64,000 nucleotides of DNA, taken from the NCBI RefSeq assembly GCF_900156345.1, contig NZ_FTPP01000001.1:1550001-1614000 (forward strand), written 5' to 3'. Both the position numbers and the translations under genes were made by a program. The number at the start of each line of letters is the position of its first letter. Within the stretch, counting starts at the first letter, position 1. The notes beneath the pieces are model-generated. The model made no database searches. It saw only the letters and a program-made list of their open reading frames with translations, and was not told the origin of the DNA. The stretch is from Pontibacter indicus (lineage in GTDB: Bacteria > Bacteroidota > Bacteroidia > Cytophagales > Hymenobacteraceae). Of this stretch, positions 41,491 to 51,409 are shown one piece after another.

Positions 41491-42120
41491 ATGAATTTAC
41501 TTGAAAATCTGAACTGGCGCTACGCCACCAAACGCATGAACGGCCAGCGTGTGCCGTCTGATAAAGTAGAACGCATTCTGGAGGCCATCCGCCTGGCTCC
41601 GTCTTCCATGGGCCTGCAGCCTTACACGGTGCTGCTGATCGAGGACGAGGAACTGAAAAAGCAGATCAGGTCGGTTGCCTACAACCAGCCGCAGATTGAG
41701 GAGGGCTCTCACCTGCTGGTGTTTGCCGCCTGGGACGACGTGACTCCTGCGCATATAGATGAATTTATTTCGCATACCGCTTCGGAGCGCAGCATACCTG
41801 TCGAGAACCTGCAGGACTTTAAGAACACACTACTGAGCACCGCTGAGCGTAACACGCAGGAACAGAACTTCAACTGGACCGCCCGCCAGGCTTACATTGC
41901 CTTTGGGGTGGGACTGGTAGCTGCCGCCGCCGAGAAAGTGGACGCCACGCCGATGGAGGGTTTCGACGCCGCCGCGCTGGACAAACTGCTCGATTTGCCT
42001 GCCAAAGGTCTGCGCAGCGTTACCCTGATGCCGCTCGGCTACCGCGATGCCGATAACGACTGGCTGGCCAAGCTGCCGAAAGTAAGACGCCAGAAGGAAA
42101 AATTCGTACTGGAAGCATAA
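41491..42120 (+). CDS. Nitroreductase-family NAD(P)H-dependent oxidoreductase
   Basis: The 209-residue flavoenzyme matches the NfsB-type nitroreductase group: WRYATKRMNGQRV at the start, APSSMGLQPYTVLLI in the FMN pocket, and VTLMPLGYRDADNDWLAK near the C-terminus. It should reduce nitro compounds or quinones with NAD(P)H and FMN as a homodimer. It is divergent from the HxlR gene, a common pairing for electrophile response. A hairpin with 10-12-bp arms follows the stop. Confidence 0.9.
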   Translation: MNLLENLNWRYATKRMNGQRVPSDKVERILEAIRLAPSSMGLQPYTVLLIEDEELKKQIRSVAYNQPQIEEGSHLLVFAAWDDVTPAHIDEFISHTASERSIPVENLQDFKNTLLSTAERNTQEQNFNWTARQAYIAFGVGLVAAAAEKVDATPMEGFDAAALDKLLDLPAKGLRSVTLMPLGYRDADNDWLAKLPKVRRQKEKFVLEA

Positions 42121-42140
42121 GCTTCAGTCTACCATGTTTT

Positions 42141-42174
42141 AGCCGACGGCTGCCTCTAGTAGGTAGCTGTCGGC
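42141..42174. terminator. Hairpin after the nitroreductase gene
   Basis: AGCCGAC (42141-42147) pairs with GTCGGCT (42168-42174), with further imperfect pairing inside. No T run follows, so it may be an mRNA-end stabiliser rather than a true terminator. Confidence 0.5.
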
Positions 42175-42197
42175 TTACGCATTTAAACAATAGGACC

Positions 42198-42899
42198 ATG
42201 ACAAAGCAGAAAATCAAAATAGACATCTTCTCCGACATCAACTGCCCCTGGTGCTACGTGGGCGAACGCCGCCTTCACAAGGCGCTGGAGCAGGTGAGAA
42301 ATCAATACGAGGCTGAGATCACGTTCAAAGCCTATGAACTAAACCCTAACCTTCCACAGGAGGGCCTGGCCCGCCTTGACTATTTCAAAGGCAATTATGG
42401 CGAGCAGATCGTGGCCCAGTTGCCGGCCATGGATCAGCGCATGACGGAAGCCGGTGCCGGAGAAGGCATCGAGTTCAACTTCTCGGACAGCATGCCAGTG
42501 AACAACACCTTCAATGGACATCGCCTGATCTGGCTGGCAGAGCAGTACGGGGTGCAACACGAGGTTGCCAGTGCCCTGTTCAAAGCCTACTTCACGGATA
42601 ACCGCCCCATGAATGACACCGAGGTGCTGAAGGAGATAGGCATCGCTCAAGGTATACCGGCCGAGCGACTGGAAAACTTTTTTGAAGGCGAAGAAGGCAA
42701 GAAAGAGGTGCGCGAGATGGAAGCCTTTGCGCAGTCCGCAGGTATAACCGGAGTGCCCGCCTTTGTGATCAACGACCAGTACCTGGTGAGCGGCGCGCAG
42801 CCCGCCGAGACTTTCCTGAACGTGTTCCAGCAGGTAGCTCCGGCTATCCAAAAACTTGACCTGGAAGGCAACAGCTGCGAAATAGGCGGGGTTTGCTAG
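42198..42899 (+). CDS. DsbA-family oxidoreductase, FrnE-like
   Basis: The 233-residue thioredoxin-fold protein has the redox motif CPWC at 16-19 in FSDINCPWCYVGERRL, a helical insert (about 75-165) and the cis-Pro region GVPAFVINDQYLVSGAQP. It lacks a signal peptide, so it is a cytoplasmic FrnE/2-hydroxychromene-isomerase-type protein rather than a periplasmic DsbA. Two more cysteines lie at the very C-terminus (SCEIGGVC). Likely part of the same redox group as the nitroreductase before it, with which it may share a transcript. Confidence 0.88.
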   Translation: MTKQKIKIDIFSDINCPWCYVGERRLHKALEQVRNQYEAEITFKAYELNPNLPQEGLARLDYFKGNYGEQIVAQLPAMDQRMTEAGAGEGIEFNFSDSMPVNNTFNGHRLIWLAEQYGVQHEVASALFKAYFTDNRPMNDTEVLKEIGIAQGIPAERLENFFEGEEGKKEVREMEAFAQSAGITGVPAFVINDQYLVSGAQPAETFLNVFQQVAPAIQKLDLEGNSCEIGGVC

Positions 42900-43043
42900 C
42901 CTCGAGCAAGCACTAAGACAAAAGAAATTAGACAAAGGACAAAAGACTTTTGAGACACAAAGCAATCTTAAAAAGCTGCCTAACCTATTCAGCGTGCTTC
43001 TGTAAAATCAAATGACTATTGTCCGGCATATGAACCAAGAACG

Positions 43044-44066
<1,023 letters not shown>

Positions 44067-44127
44067 GCTTACAGCTAATCAATAAAACAACAGCGATGCA
44101 GGTGCTATACCAGATCCACTACACCGA

Positions 44128-44163
44128 AACAGACCCGAAGCACATTCGGGTCTGTTTTTTTAT
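44128..44163 (+). terminator. Rho-independent terminator of the LLM gene
   Basis: Perfect 12-bp stem AACAGACCCGAA (44128-44139) with complement at 44145-44156, 5-nt loop and seven T's. Confidence 0.9.
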
Positions 44164-44283
44164 ACCTATACCTTCCCGCTGGCGATGCTCACCCTGCAAA
44201 TGCTGCTACTCTCTTGCTTTTCCGGAACGATCGGATTTCGTCACGTACAACCATAGATCAGCAGTACTAAAACAGATGAAGGT

Positions 44284-44646
44284 ATGGAAGAGACAGCAAA
44301 AAGAGAGCAGAACAGTTTTATTGAGCGCCTGGCCCAGCGGCTGGGTGTATCAGCCAATGCCAGCACCATTTATGGCGAGCCCGTGGAGCGAGACGGCGTG
44401 ACGGTTATACCTGCCGCCAAGGCCATGTACGGTTTCGGTGGCGGCAGTGGCTCCAAAGCAGGCGAAGAAGGGACCGGCGGCGGGGGCGGCGTGGGCATCA
44501 AGCCAGTTGGCTATATCGAAATTAAGGACGGTGTCACCAAGTTCAGATCCATCCCCGATCCGGAGCGGGTGGTCAAAATAATTGCGGTGAGCGGTGTAAT
44601 GTCGTTGCTGATTCTGAGAGCCGTAACCAAACTGCTGAATCGCTAA
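44284..44646 (+). CDS. GerW/YtfJ-family protein
   Basis: The 120-residue protein matches the GerW (spore protein YtfJ) family: YGEPVERDGVTVIPAAKAMYGFGGGSGS, a glycine-rich loop (51-71), VGIKPVGYIEIKDG and a hydrophobic C-terminal helix (about 96-115, VVKIIAVSGVMSLLIL). In Bacillus the family is linked to germination, but members occur in many non-spore-formers, where the role is unknown. The hydrophobic tail suggests membrane association. It stands alone between two terminators/spacers. Confidence 0.88.
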   Translation: MEETAKREQNSFIERLAQRLGVSANASTIYGEPVERDGVTVIPAAKAMYGFGGGSGSKAGEEGTGGGGGVGIKPVGYIEIKDGVTKFRSIPDPERVVKIIAVSGVMSLLILRAVTKLLNR

Positions 44647-44678
44647 GCCCGCGGACCTGATTTCGTTTTGTCAACTCC

Positions 44679-45290
44679 CTACTGCCCTGCTTTGGCTCTC
44701 GGTGGGTTGATCATGATGTGCGCCCCGTGTGTGCCCGGATGCATGATCCAGGGCATGGCCACTGAGCCCTGTTCGGGTTTGAGCGGTAGGCCGGTGCTCT
44801 CGGCGGTGGCCCATGGTATGTAGACCACGTAGCGCAAATAGCCATCCACTACTTCCCCGGTGCGCGCATTCACCTGCTCATCCGTCGCACTGTACACGAA
44901 GAGCGTTGTAGGTTGTTTGGGGAGGGTCAGCTTTCCGCTTTTGGCCTCTTTTTCGCGGGTATCGAAAATGTCGTTGGCGCTCATACCTTGCTTGCGCAGC
45001 TCGCGGCCACGGGCCATAAAGGGCTCCAGGTCGCGGTGGTAGCACGACACCGAAAAGCCAGGCTGGGTCGGATCGTCGGCCAGGCAGATGAGTTCATTGG
45101 TGCCTTTGCGCAATGTGACTATTTCACCCTTTTGGTTATAACCCAGCACGGTGGCTCCTTCCCGTTTGTCGGCAGGTGCGGCCAGCACGGCGGTCTTTAG
45201 CTGGATCTCAACACTAGGTATAGCGGTGCTCTGGGAATAGGCGCTATATCCTATCAACAGGGCGAAAACAAAAGGGAAAAGCTGTTTCAT
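44679..45290 (-). CDS. Exported hypothetical protein
   Basis: This 203-residue protein has a signal peptide (1-19, LFPFVFALLIGYSAYS) and a compact body with no family I recognise. Two cysteines (in ICLADD and SCYHRD, about 69 and 82) could form a disulfide, and the C-terminal MPWIMHPGTHGAHIMI contains three histidines that might bind metal. Predicted periplasmic. It converges on the GerW-like gene with about 30 bp between stops and no strong terminator. Confidence 0.75.
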   Translation of the reverse strand: MKQLFPFVFALLIGYSAYSQSTAIPSVEIQLKTAVLAAPADKREGATVLGYNQKGEIVTLRKGTNELICLADDPTQPGFSVSCYHRDLEPFMARGRELRKQGMSANDIFDTREKEAKSGKLTLPKQPTTLFVYSATDEQVNARTGEVVDGYLRYVVYIPWATAESTGLPLKPEQGSVAMPWIMHPGTHGAHIMINPPRAKAGQ

Positions 45291-45516
45291 GTCGGTCTGG
45301 AGTTAAGTGAAAATATCAAAAACAGAAGTGCCGGATGGCTTTTACCCTGTACGAAGAAAGCCTGTAAAAAGCTTTCTCTTCCCCTACCCTGCTTTTCATT
45401 GCATTGCTATACCTACATAATTACCCGCCTGAACCCAGCAGTTATACCTATTAAAACATCAAAATATTAAGATATTTTAGTTATCTTAACGCTACCAACT
45501 AATTGATGTACCGCCC

Positions 45517-46500
45517 ATGGCCGAGCCGAATTACCGACTCCAGTATTATTTGTTTCTGCTCAGCAAGCATTTCCGCAAAATTCTGCTCGGACTGTTTTTG
45601 CTGATCGTCCTGCTCACTTCCGTCAAGACAGTAGGCCCTGAGGAAGAGGGTGTGGTGATGTACGTGGGCCACTACGACCGCACTGTGCAGCCCGGTTTGA
45701 ACTTCATTCTGCCCTTCGGGATAGAGGAAATGCAGAAGATTCCGGTGCAGCGTCAGCTCAAGCAGGAGTTTGGTTTCAGAACGGCGAATACCGACAGAAC
45801 CACGCAGTACTCCAAAGCAGATTTCAACGACGAGTCGCTCATGCTGACCGGCGACCTGAACCTGGCCAATGTGGAGTGGGTGGTGCAGTACCGCATTGTG
45901 AACTCATACAACTACCTGTTCAAGGTACGCGACGCTGAGAAAGCCCTGCGCGATATGTCCGAGTCGGCGATGCGCAAAATCGTGGGCGACCGCACCGTGA
46001 ACGAAGTGCTCACGGTGGGCCGTCAGGAAGTGGCCACCAGCATGGAGGTGCTGCTGCAGCGCATGTGCGACGAATACGAAAACGGCATCCGCATCGACCA
46101 GGTGGTGCTGCAGGACGTGAATCCGCCGGAGCCTGTGAAGCCGAGCTTCAATGCCGTGAACCAGGCCCAGCAGGAGCGCGAAACACTCATCAACCAGGCC
46201 GAGTCGGAGTATAACCGCATCATTCCGCGTGCCCGTGGCGAGGCCGACGAGACCATTCAGCTGGCCGAAGCCTACGCCCTGACCCGCGTGAACGTGGCAA
46301 CTGGTGAAGCCGCCCGTTTCAACGCGCTATTCGAAGAGTATGTGAAAGCGCCGGAGGTGACTAAGAAGCGCCTGTACCTGGAAACGATGGAACGCCTGCT
46401 GCCGAAAATAGGCGAAAAAGTGATTGTAGACGAGCGTGGCAACAACGTGCTGCCCCTCCTGAACCTTGGCCAGAAACAGCCGCAAACCCAACAGAAATAA
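45517..46500 (+). CDS. hflK: HflK, FtsH protease modulator subunit
   Basis: The 327-residue protein has an N-terminal membrane helix (about 18-34, KILLGLFLLIVLLTSV) and an SPFH/band-7 domain (VGPEEEGVVMYVGHYDRTVQPGLNFILPFG) followed by a long helical region. With HflC it forms the cage that surrounds and restrains the membrane protease FtsH, acting on the periplasmic side. HflC follows with a 3-bp gap, so the subunits are made together. The start at 45517 leaves 16 residues before the helix, as usual. Confidence 0.9.
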   Translation: MAEPNYRLQYYLFLLSKHFRKILLGLFLLIVLLTSVKTVGPEEEGVVMYVGHYDRTVQPGLNFILPFGIEEMQKIPVQRQLKQEFGFRTANTDRTTQYSKADFNDESLMLTGDLNLANVEWVVQYRIVNSYNYLFKVRDAEKALRDMSESAMRKIVGDRTVNEVLTVGRQEVATSMEVLLQRMCDEYENGIRIDQVVLQDVNPPEPVKPSFNAVNQAQQERETLINQAESEYNRIIPRARGEADETIQLAEAYALTRVNVATGEAARFNALFEEYVKAPEVTKKRLYLETMERLLPKIGEKVIVDERGNNVLPLLNLGQKQPQTQQK

Positions 46501-46503
46501 GCC

Positions 46504-47442
46504 ATGAACACCCGTAACATACTTTCGCTCCTGGCCGCTGTGCTGCTGCTCACCCTGCTTTTCTCGAGCGTGTTTGTGCTCGACGAAACGAAGCAGGCCA
46601 TTGTCACCCAGTTTGGTAAGCCGGTGGGCGAACCACTCACCCAACCTGGTTTGCACTTCAAGATTCCGATCGTGCAGAAGGTGCAGTTCTTCGACAAGCG
46701 CTACCTCGAGTGGGACGGCGACGCCAACCAGGTGCCGACCAAGGACAAGAAATTCATCTTTGTAGACTCGTACGCTCGCTGGCAGATCACCAATCCGCTG
46801 CAGTTCTTCATTCGTCTGCGCGATGAGCGCTCCGGCCAATCCCGCCTCGACGACATCCTGGACGGCGAGACCCGCAATGCCATCGCCAGCCACGACCTGC
46901 TCGACATTGTGCGCTCCACCAACCGCGAACCGGAGGTATCGGACGAGGTGATGGAAGATCTGGAAAACTTGGATAAGATATCGGTTGGCCGCGACAAAAT
47001 TGAAGCCCTGATCCTAAAACGTGCCAACGAACGCACCGCCGACCTGGGCGTGCAGATCCTGGATTTCCGCTTCAAGCGCATGAACTACGTGGACGAAGTG
47101 CGCAACCGGGTATACGACCGCATGGTCAGTGAGCGCAACCGCATCGCCGACCAGTTCCGCTCTGAAGGGCAGGGCGAGGCCCGCAAGATACAGGGTAACA
47201 AAGAGCGTGACCTGGCCCAGATCACCTCCCAGGCCACCCGCGAAGCCGAAGTAATCCGCGGTAAAGCCGACGCGCAGGCCACTTCTATTTACGCCAGCGC
47301 CTACAACCGCAACGCCCAGGCCCGTAAACTCTACTCCTTCCTCCGCTCCATGGAAACGCTGGAGAAGTCGTTTGACGAGAAGACAAACGTGGTGCTGTCT
47401 ACGGACTCGGAATTGTACAAGTATCTGAAGAAAGCGAACTGA
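46504..47442 (+). CDS. hflC: HflC, FtsH protease modulator subunit
   Basis: The 312-residue partner of HflK has a membrane helix at about 6-23 (ILSLLAAVLLLTLLFSSV), an SPFH domain (VLDETKQAIVTQFGKPVGEPLTQPGLHFKIP) and helical C-terminal half (MVSERNRIADQFRSEGQGEARKI; EVIRGKADAQATSIYASAY), all characteristic of HflC. It begins three bases after hflK. The two genes should give an equimolar membrane complex. Confidence 0.92.
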   Translation: MNTRNILSLLAAVLLLTLLFSSVFVLDETKQAIVTQFGKPVGEPLTQPGLHFKIPIVQKVQFFDKRYLEWDGDANQVPTKDKKFIFVDSYARWQITNPLQFFIRLRDERSGQSRLDDILDGETRNAIASHDLLDIVRSTNREPEVSDEVMEDLENLDKISVGRDKIEALILKRANERTADLGVQILDFRFKRMNYVDEVRNRVYDRMVSERNRIADQFRSEGQGEARKIQGNKERDLAQITSQATREAEVIRGKADAQATSIYASAYNRNAQARKLYSFLRSMETLEKSFDEKTNVVLSTDSELYKYLKKAN

Positions 47443-47443
47443 G

Positions 47444-47534
47444 GAGAGTTTAGGAGTTTGAGAGTTGAGGAAGTAAGAGTTAAGAGTTAAGAGTCTCGAG
47501 TTGTGAGGTATGGTAGGAACAGGTCGAGACCTGT
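47444..47534. repeat. Purine-rich low-complexity tract and REP-like hairpin
   Basis: 47444-47497 is a degenerate GAGTT/AAGAGTTAAGAG purine tract. It is followed by a perfect inverted repeat ACAGGTC-GA-GACCTGT at 47519-47534. I have the impression of similar hairpins in related genomes but cannot confirm here. The rest of 47443-47655 holds no gene. Confidence 0.6.
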
Positions 47535-47655
47535 CCGTATCGTGCTTGAGGATTTTTTGCTGACGTTCGTGGGTATAGACTGGTATGATATATCTGATCA
47601 TTGGCAGCACAGGTATACTACACAACTTAGTAGGCAAGTCTTGGAGGCTCTTATC

Positions 47656-47916
47656 TCACTTCTTTTTTCTTCTTCTATTACCTTCAAAAAACCGCCTTAT
47701 TTTGCTGAAAGGAGAAAGGCAGTGATAGGCAACGTAGAAGAAAATCAAACTCACTAAGATTAGCAGATGCCCGCCATAGCCTGATGCAGAAAGTGTTCTG
47801 CTATGGACACCAACTGCCACCAAATCATTTACTATCATCCATATACCACTTCCTAGTAAGAAAATGGCAGCGATTAAAGTATTGATAAGGTCGCTTTTAT
47901 TTGTCTTGAATTTCAT
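47656..47916 (-). CDS. Two-helix membrane protein, hypothetical
   Basis: The 86-residue product has two hydrophobic helices (about 11-33, LINTLIAAIFLLGSGIWMIV, and 48-66, HLLILVSLIFFYVAYHCL) and a strongly basic C-terminus (FFEGNRRRKKK) which should remain in the cytoplasm. No family recognised. It converges on nothing nearby and lies 23 bp upstream, on the same strand, of the end of the MBL-fold gene; it could be its downstream operon partner. Moderate confidence only, because the gene is short and AT-richer than its neighbours. Confidence 0.6.
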   Translation of the reverse strand: MKFKTNKSDLINTLIAAIFLLGSGIWMIVNDLVAVGVHSRTLSASGYGGHLLILVSLIFFYVAYHCLSPFSKIRRFFEGNRRRKKK

Positions 47917-47939
47917 TGTACAGGCATGTAAAGCGGAGG

Positions 47940-48779
47940 CTAAAACAACGACAACTGCTCCCCTGCCGATGTGATATCCTCCACCGTCAAAGTGCGGCCG
48001 AAGATGTCGCCTTGGTGGCTGATCTGGTACACGGCGGTTTCCACATACCTAGAGGCCAAGACTATTTCAGTGCCATCGGCACAGACATCGAACAGGCTTT
48101 TGGCGTGCTTCGGGCAGTTGTTGTCTTTGGAGAGGTGCGACAGGAACAGGTGACTCATGAAAGCGGGTTTGTGCGCTACAAATAGCTCCAGTGCCTGTCG
48201 GTTGGACAAGTGCCCGTGATCGCCCCGAATGCGGCGCTTCAAGTGGTAGGGGTAGTAACTACGGTCGAGCATGCCGTCGTCGTAGTTCGTTTCCAGGAAA
48301 GCGGCATGACATTGCTCAAAGTGCCGGATCACATGTTCGCAAGGCGAACCGATGTCGGTAAACACACCAATCTTCACACCGTTGCCTTCCACCAAAAAAC
48401 TGTGCGGGTCGGCCGCGTCATGAAACTTCGGGAATCCTGTCACGCTTAGTCCTCCTACCTGCACGGGCTCGTATCCTGTGAAGGATACCACCTCTACCCC
48501 ACTCAAATCCATGCGGGAGCGGCACAGGGTGTCTGGTGTGATGTAAACGGGTAGCTTGTACTTTCTAGCCAGCACAGGTATACCGCGGATGTGATCGGAA
48601 TGCTCATGCGACACGAAAATTGCCTTCACCTTATGCATGCTCAGCCCAAGGCGGCGCATACGCATCTCCGTCTCGCGGCACGAGATACCGGCATCTACCA
48701 GCACCGCTTCGTGCTCGTTGCCGATGTAGTAACAGTTCCCGTTGCTTCCGGAGTTTATTGAGGTGACAGACAATTGCAT
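47940..48779 (-). CDS. MBL-fold metallohydrolase, YycJ/WalJ-like
   Basis: From the ATG at 48779 the protein has 279 residues (an in-frame ATG at 48881 adds 34 residues that do not fit the family). It has the metallo-beta-lactamase metal motif HEHSDH (58-63), further ligands in KFHDAADP and GDHGHLS, and the starting segment SINSGSNGNCYYIG typical of YycJ/WalJ. Family members are linked to DNA repair or cell-wall control in Firmicutes and are near-universal in Bacteroidota. Likely two zinc or manganese ions and a phosphodiesterase reaction. Confidence 0.9.
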   Translation of the reverse strand: MQLSVTSINSGSNGNCYYIGNEHEAVLVDAGISCRETEMRMRRLGLSMHKVKAIFVSHEHSDHIRGIPVLARKYKLPVYITPDTLCRSRMDLSGVEVVSFTGYEPVQVGGLSVTGFPKFHDAADPHSFLVEGNGVKIGVFTDIGSPCEHVIRHFEQCHAAFLETNYDDGMLDRSYYPYHLKRRIRGDHGHLSNRQALELFVAHKPAFMSHLFLSHLSKDNNCPKHAKSLFDVCADGTEIVLASRYVETAVYQISHQGDIFGRTLTVEDITSAGEQLSLF

Positions 48780-49254
48780 AGAGTTACAAAGTTCGTGCTT
48801 TTTAGAAGATTTATCAACTTGTAATAATTCAAAATAATGCTTATCTCTAAGGAGCGGAATCAGGCGGCTACGATAGTACATCGCGCTTACTTTAATGCGC
48901 TGCCTATCGATCTTTCACTGCATCAAGCCGTGCAACAGGTATACCTACTGGTGAGCTGGAATTGACAGCCTTGCCCTCAGCTTTTTCTACCCTGCTGCTG
49001 TATGCTTAGACACTGCTTTAGCCTCGTATAAATTTCCAGCTTCCGCCTCCGGCAAAGTCTGATTAGCAGACGAAAGTCAGTAATATGACTCCAGGTTGTT
49101 TCACCTCATCGTCTTGGTTTTTATACCTCCCCGGCTCTTTTTGAGAGATCTTGAGAAGAGCAAACAAGCTCCCGCCTCAATTGGTGCAACGCGTGTGACA
49201 AAAGTTTCTGATCAATTTTTAGTAGCTTTAACCTTCCTATAGAACAACATCCCC
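48780..49254. other. Divergent intergenic region
   Basis: Nothing gene-like is visible in these 475 bp. They contain GGTATA boxes near 48939 and 49123 and the promoters of the MBL gene and the efflux response regulator. A weak -7 candidate TAGCTTTA (one mismatch to TAnnTTTG) lies about 25 bp before the regulator ATG. Confidence 0.4.
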
Positions 49255-49947
49255 ATGATTAAGTGCCTCTTAGTAGAAGATGACAGTAGCGTAGCCTCTT
49301 TTATACAGGAGGGGCTGACGGAGAAAGGGTACCAGGTAGAGCTTGTATCAGATGGCTTTAAGGCGGCTGAACTCATCAGCCAGCATGAGTACGACGTGGT
49401 GATCCTGGATGTGATGCTGCCAGGTATAGACGGCTTCGAAATATGCAAGATCACCCGCAAGCGTAACATCGCCTCCATCATCATCATCCTGAGTGCGCTG
49501 GGCAACCCGGAGGAAAAGATCAAAGGACTGGAGGCCGGTGCCGATGATTTCATGTCGAAGCCCTTTCACTTCCGGGAGCTGCTGGCCCGCATCAATGCGC
49601 ACCTGAGGAGAAAACAGCTGGAGCAGGGCGTGTTTGAGGCCGACCGCTATGCTGACCTGGAGGTGAACGTGGAGCAGAATTCGGTGAAGCGAGCCGGGAA
49701 AGAAATTATGCTGACGCCCCGGGAGTATAATCTGCTGCTCTTCCTGTTGAGGAACCGGGAAAAGGTCGTCTCCAGGGTAGAGATCGCACAGGCCGTCTGG
49801 GACATTCATTTCAGCTCCAACACCAACGTGGTGGACGTGTACATCAACTACCTTCGCAACAAAATTGACAAGAACTTTTCAACCAAGCTGATCCATACCA
49901 TCAAAGGGCGTGGCTATCAGCTGGCGCAGAAATCAGATGAATCTTAA
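49255..49947 (+). CDS. OmpR/PhoB-family response regulator of an efflux operon
   Basis: The 230-residue regulator has a receiver domain with acidic residues EDD (8-10), the phospho-acceptor Asp51 or so in VVILDVMLPG and Lys in MSKPF, followed by a winged-helix domain (ENSVKRAGKEIMLTPREYNLLLFLLRNR; TNVVDVYINYLRNKID). Its group is CusR/CopR-like. It overlaps the kinase gene by 11 bp. Downstream, the efflux operon promoter carries three TAATC sites spaced 11 bp, the expected form of binding sites for tandem OmpR-type dimers. Confidence 0.92.
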   Translation: MIKCLLVEDDSSVASFIQEGLTEKGYQVELVSDGFKAAELISQHEYDVVILDVMLPGIDGFEICKITRKRNIASIIIILSALGNPEEKIKGLEAGADDFMSKPFHFRELLARINAHLRRKQLEQGVFEADRYADLEVNVEQNSVKRAGKEIMLTPREYNLLLFLLRNREKVVSRVEIAQAVWDIHFSSNTNVVDVYINYLRNKIDKNFSTKLIHTIKGRGYQLAQKSDES

Positions 49948-51304
49948 ACAAAAGCTTGCCCTCCGCTCTACCCTCGTCTGCGCCATCACACTGCTGCTTG
50001 TTTTTGGCAGCATTTTCTATTTAGCTAAGAGCTTTACGACCAACACGTTTTACAGCAGGCTGGAGAACCGCGCCCTGCTGTCGGCCATTATCTTCCTGGA
50101 GAAAGACGAACTGCACAAGAAGAAGTACCAGGAGTATGAAAAGAGGTACCTGAACACGCTCGAACAGGAGACCCTTCAGATTTACGATGCCCACAACAAC
50201 GTGGCTTTCGTACCCGAGATCCCCTCCCATCCAGTCGACGCCCAGATCCTGGACCAGATTCGCAAGAAAGGCAAACTCAATTTTCAGGCTGATGGGATGC
50301 AGCATGCCGGGTTATTTTATCAAGACAACCAGGGCGATTTCGTGATCGTCAGTTCCGGGGTGTATGTGACCGGGCAGGAGCGGCTATACCTGCTGAAGAT
50401 CATCCTGGTCATTCTATTCCTCGTGGGTGTGCTGATCAACTATATTTTCAGTGTGCTTGTCGCCAACAAAACTTTTAAGCCCTTTTCCTCTATTCTCCGG
50501 CAGGTAAACACCATTTCTACCGAGAACCTCAATTCCCGGCTCCCTCAACTAAACAAACCGGGTAATGAATTGGGCGACCTGACGCTGACGTTGAACACAC
50601 TGCTCGAAAGGCTGGAGGCGGGTGTGAATCATCAGAAACACTTCCTCCGGAATGTGTCGCATGAGCTGAAGACGCCGCTGGCTGCCATCATGGGCGAGGC
50701 CGAGCTGAACCTGGAAAAAGAAAGAAGCCCGGAAGAGTACCGGCAGGTACTGCAGAAGATCGTAAAGAACACGGCAGAGCTGAATTCAGTAATTGAAGGG
50801 CTGCTCCTGATAAGCGGGCTGGCCAATAAGACCTCCCATGTGAAGGCCCGCCCCTTCCGCCTCGACGAGCTGCTTTGGGAGGTGCTTGAAAAGCTTCATT
50901 TTAAGTATCCAGATGCGGAAGTGGAGACGATCATGGAGGTGGAAGACAGTGAGGTGCTGCAGCTGCATTCCTACCCTGAGCTGATCGCCACAGCCATCAC
51001 CAACATCATCGACAATGCGCTCAAGTTTACCGACGACCAGAAGGTCACCCTAAGAATTGCCCTGAACGAACAAGGGCGGGTCGCTTTACTGGTGCAGGAT
51101 TATGGTCCAGGGATACCGGAGCAGGAACAGGAAAAAGTGTTTGACCTGTTCTACCGCGGCAGCAACACCCAGTACCTGAAACCGGGCCACGGTGTAGGCC
51201 TGTCGCTGACGAAACACATCACCCACTTTTGTCACATCGACCTCTCTATTTCCTCTGTTCCGCACCAGGGAACCGAGGTGAAGCTGGTATTTCCCGGCGC
51301 TTAA
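49937..51304 (+). CDS. Sensor histidine kinase, CusS-like
   Basis: The true start is the ATG at 49937 (455 residues). Membrane helices near 13-33 and 160-180 flank a periplasmic sensor of about 125 residues. A HAMP domain (NKTFKPFSSILRQVNTIS) leads to the phospho-acceptor motif FLRNVSHELKTPLAAIMGE, the N box (TNIIDNALKFTDD), G1 (QDYGPGIPEQE) and G2 (GHGVGLSL). The loop has few His or Cys residues, so metal sensing is not obvious. It should phosphorylate the preceding regulator. 105 bp separate it from the efflux operon. Confidence 0.92.
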   Translation: MNLKQKLALRSTLVCAITLLLVFGSIFYLAKSFTTNTFYSRLENRALLSAIIFLEKDELHKKKYQEYEKRYLNTLEQETLQIYDAHNNVAFVPEIPSHPVDAQILDQIRKKGKLNFQADGMQHAGLFYQDNQGDFVIVSSGVYVTGQERLYLLKIILVILFLVGVLINYIFSVLVANKTFKPFSSILRQVNTISTENLNSRLPQLNKPGNELGDLTLTLNTLLERLEAGVNHQKHFLRNVSHELKTPLAAIMGEAELNLEKERSPEEYRQVLQKIVKNTAELNSVIEGLLLISGLANKTSHVKARPFRLDELLWEVLEKLHFKYPDAEVETIMEVEDSEVLQLHSYPELIATAITNIIDNALKFTDDQKVTLRIALNEQGRVALLVQDYGPGIPEQEQEKVFDLFYRGSNTQYLKPGHGVGLSLTKHITHFCHIDLSISSVPHQGTEVKLVFPGA

Positions 51305-51312
51305 CCGAAATA

Positions 51313-51339
51313 TAATCCTCTTCTAATCTAAGTCTAATC
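51313..51339 (+). promoter_or_regulatory. Triple TAATC direct repeat, response-regulator sites
   Basis: TAATC occurs at 51313-51317, 51324-51328 and 51335-51339, exactly 11 bp apart, on one face of the helix. It lies directly upstream of the promoter for tolC-adaptor-pump. Spacing of one turn is typical of OmpR/PhoB-class binding sites. Confidence 0.65.
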
Positions 51340-51370
51340 CGGGTCAAAGAAGCCTTTAATGTTGTGACTG

Positions 51371-51378
51371 TAGTTTTG
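51371..51378 (+). promoter_or_regulatory. -7 element of the efflux operon
   Basis: TAGTTTTG matches TAnnTTTG, 31 bp before the ATG at 51410. No TTTG exists at the -33 distance; the TAATC sites lie just upstream instead, as expected of an activator-dependent promoter. Confidence 0.6.
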
Positions 51379-51409
51379 TAGCGCACTATTTTATAGCTAC
51401 AAACACAAC

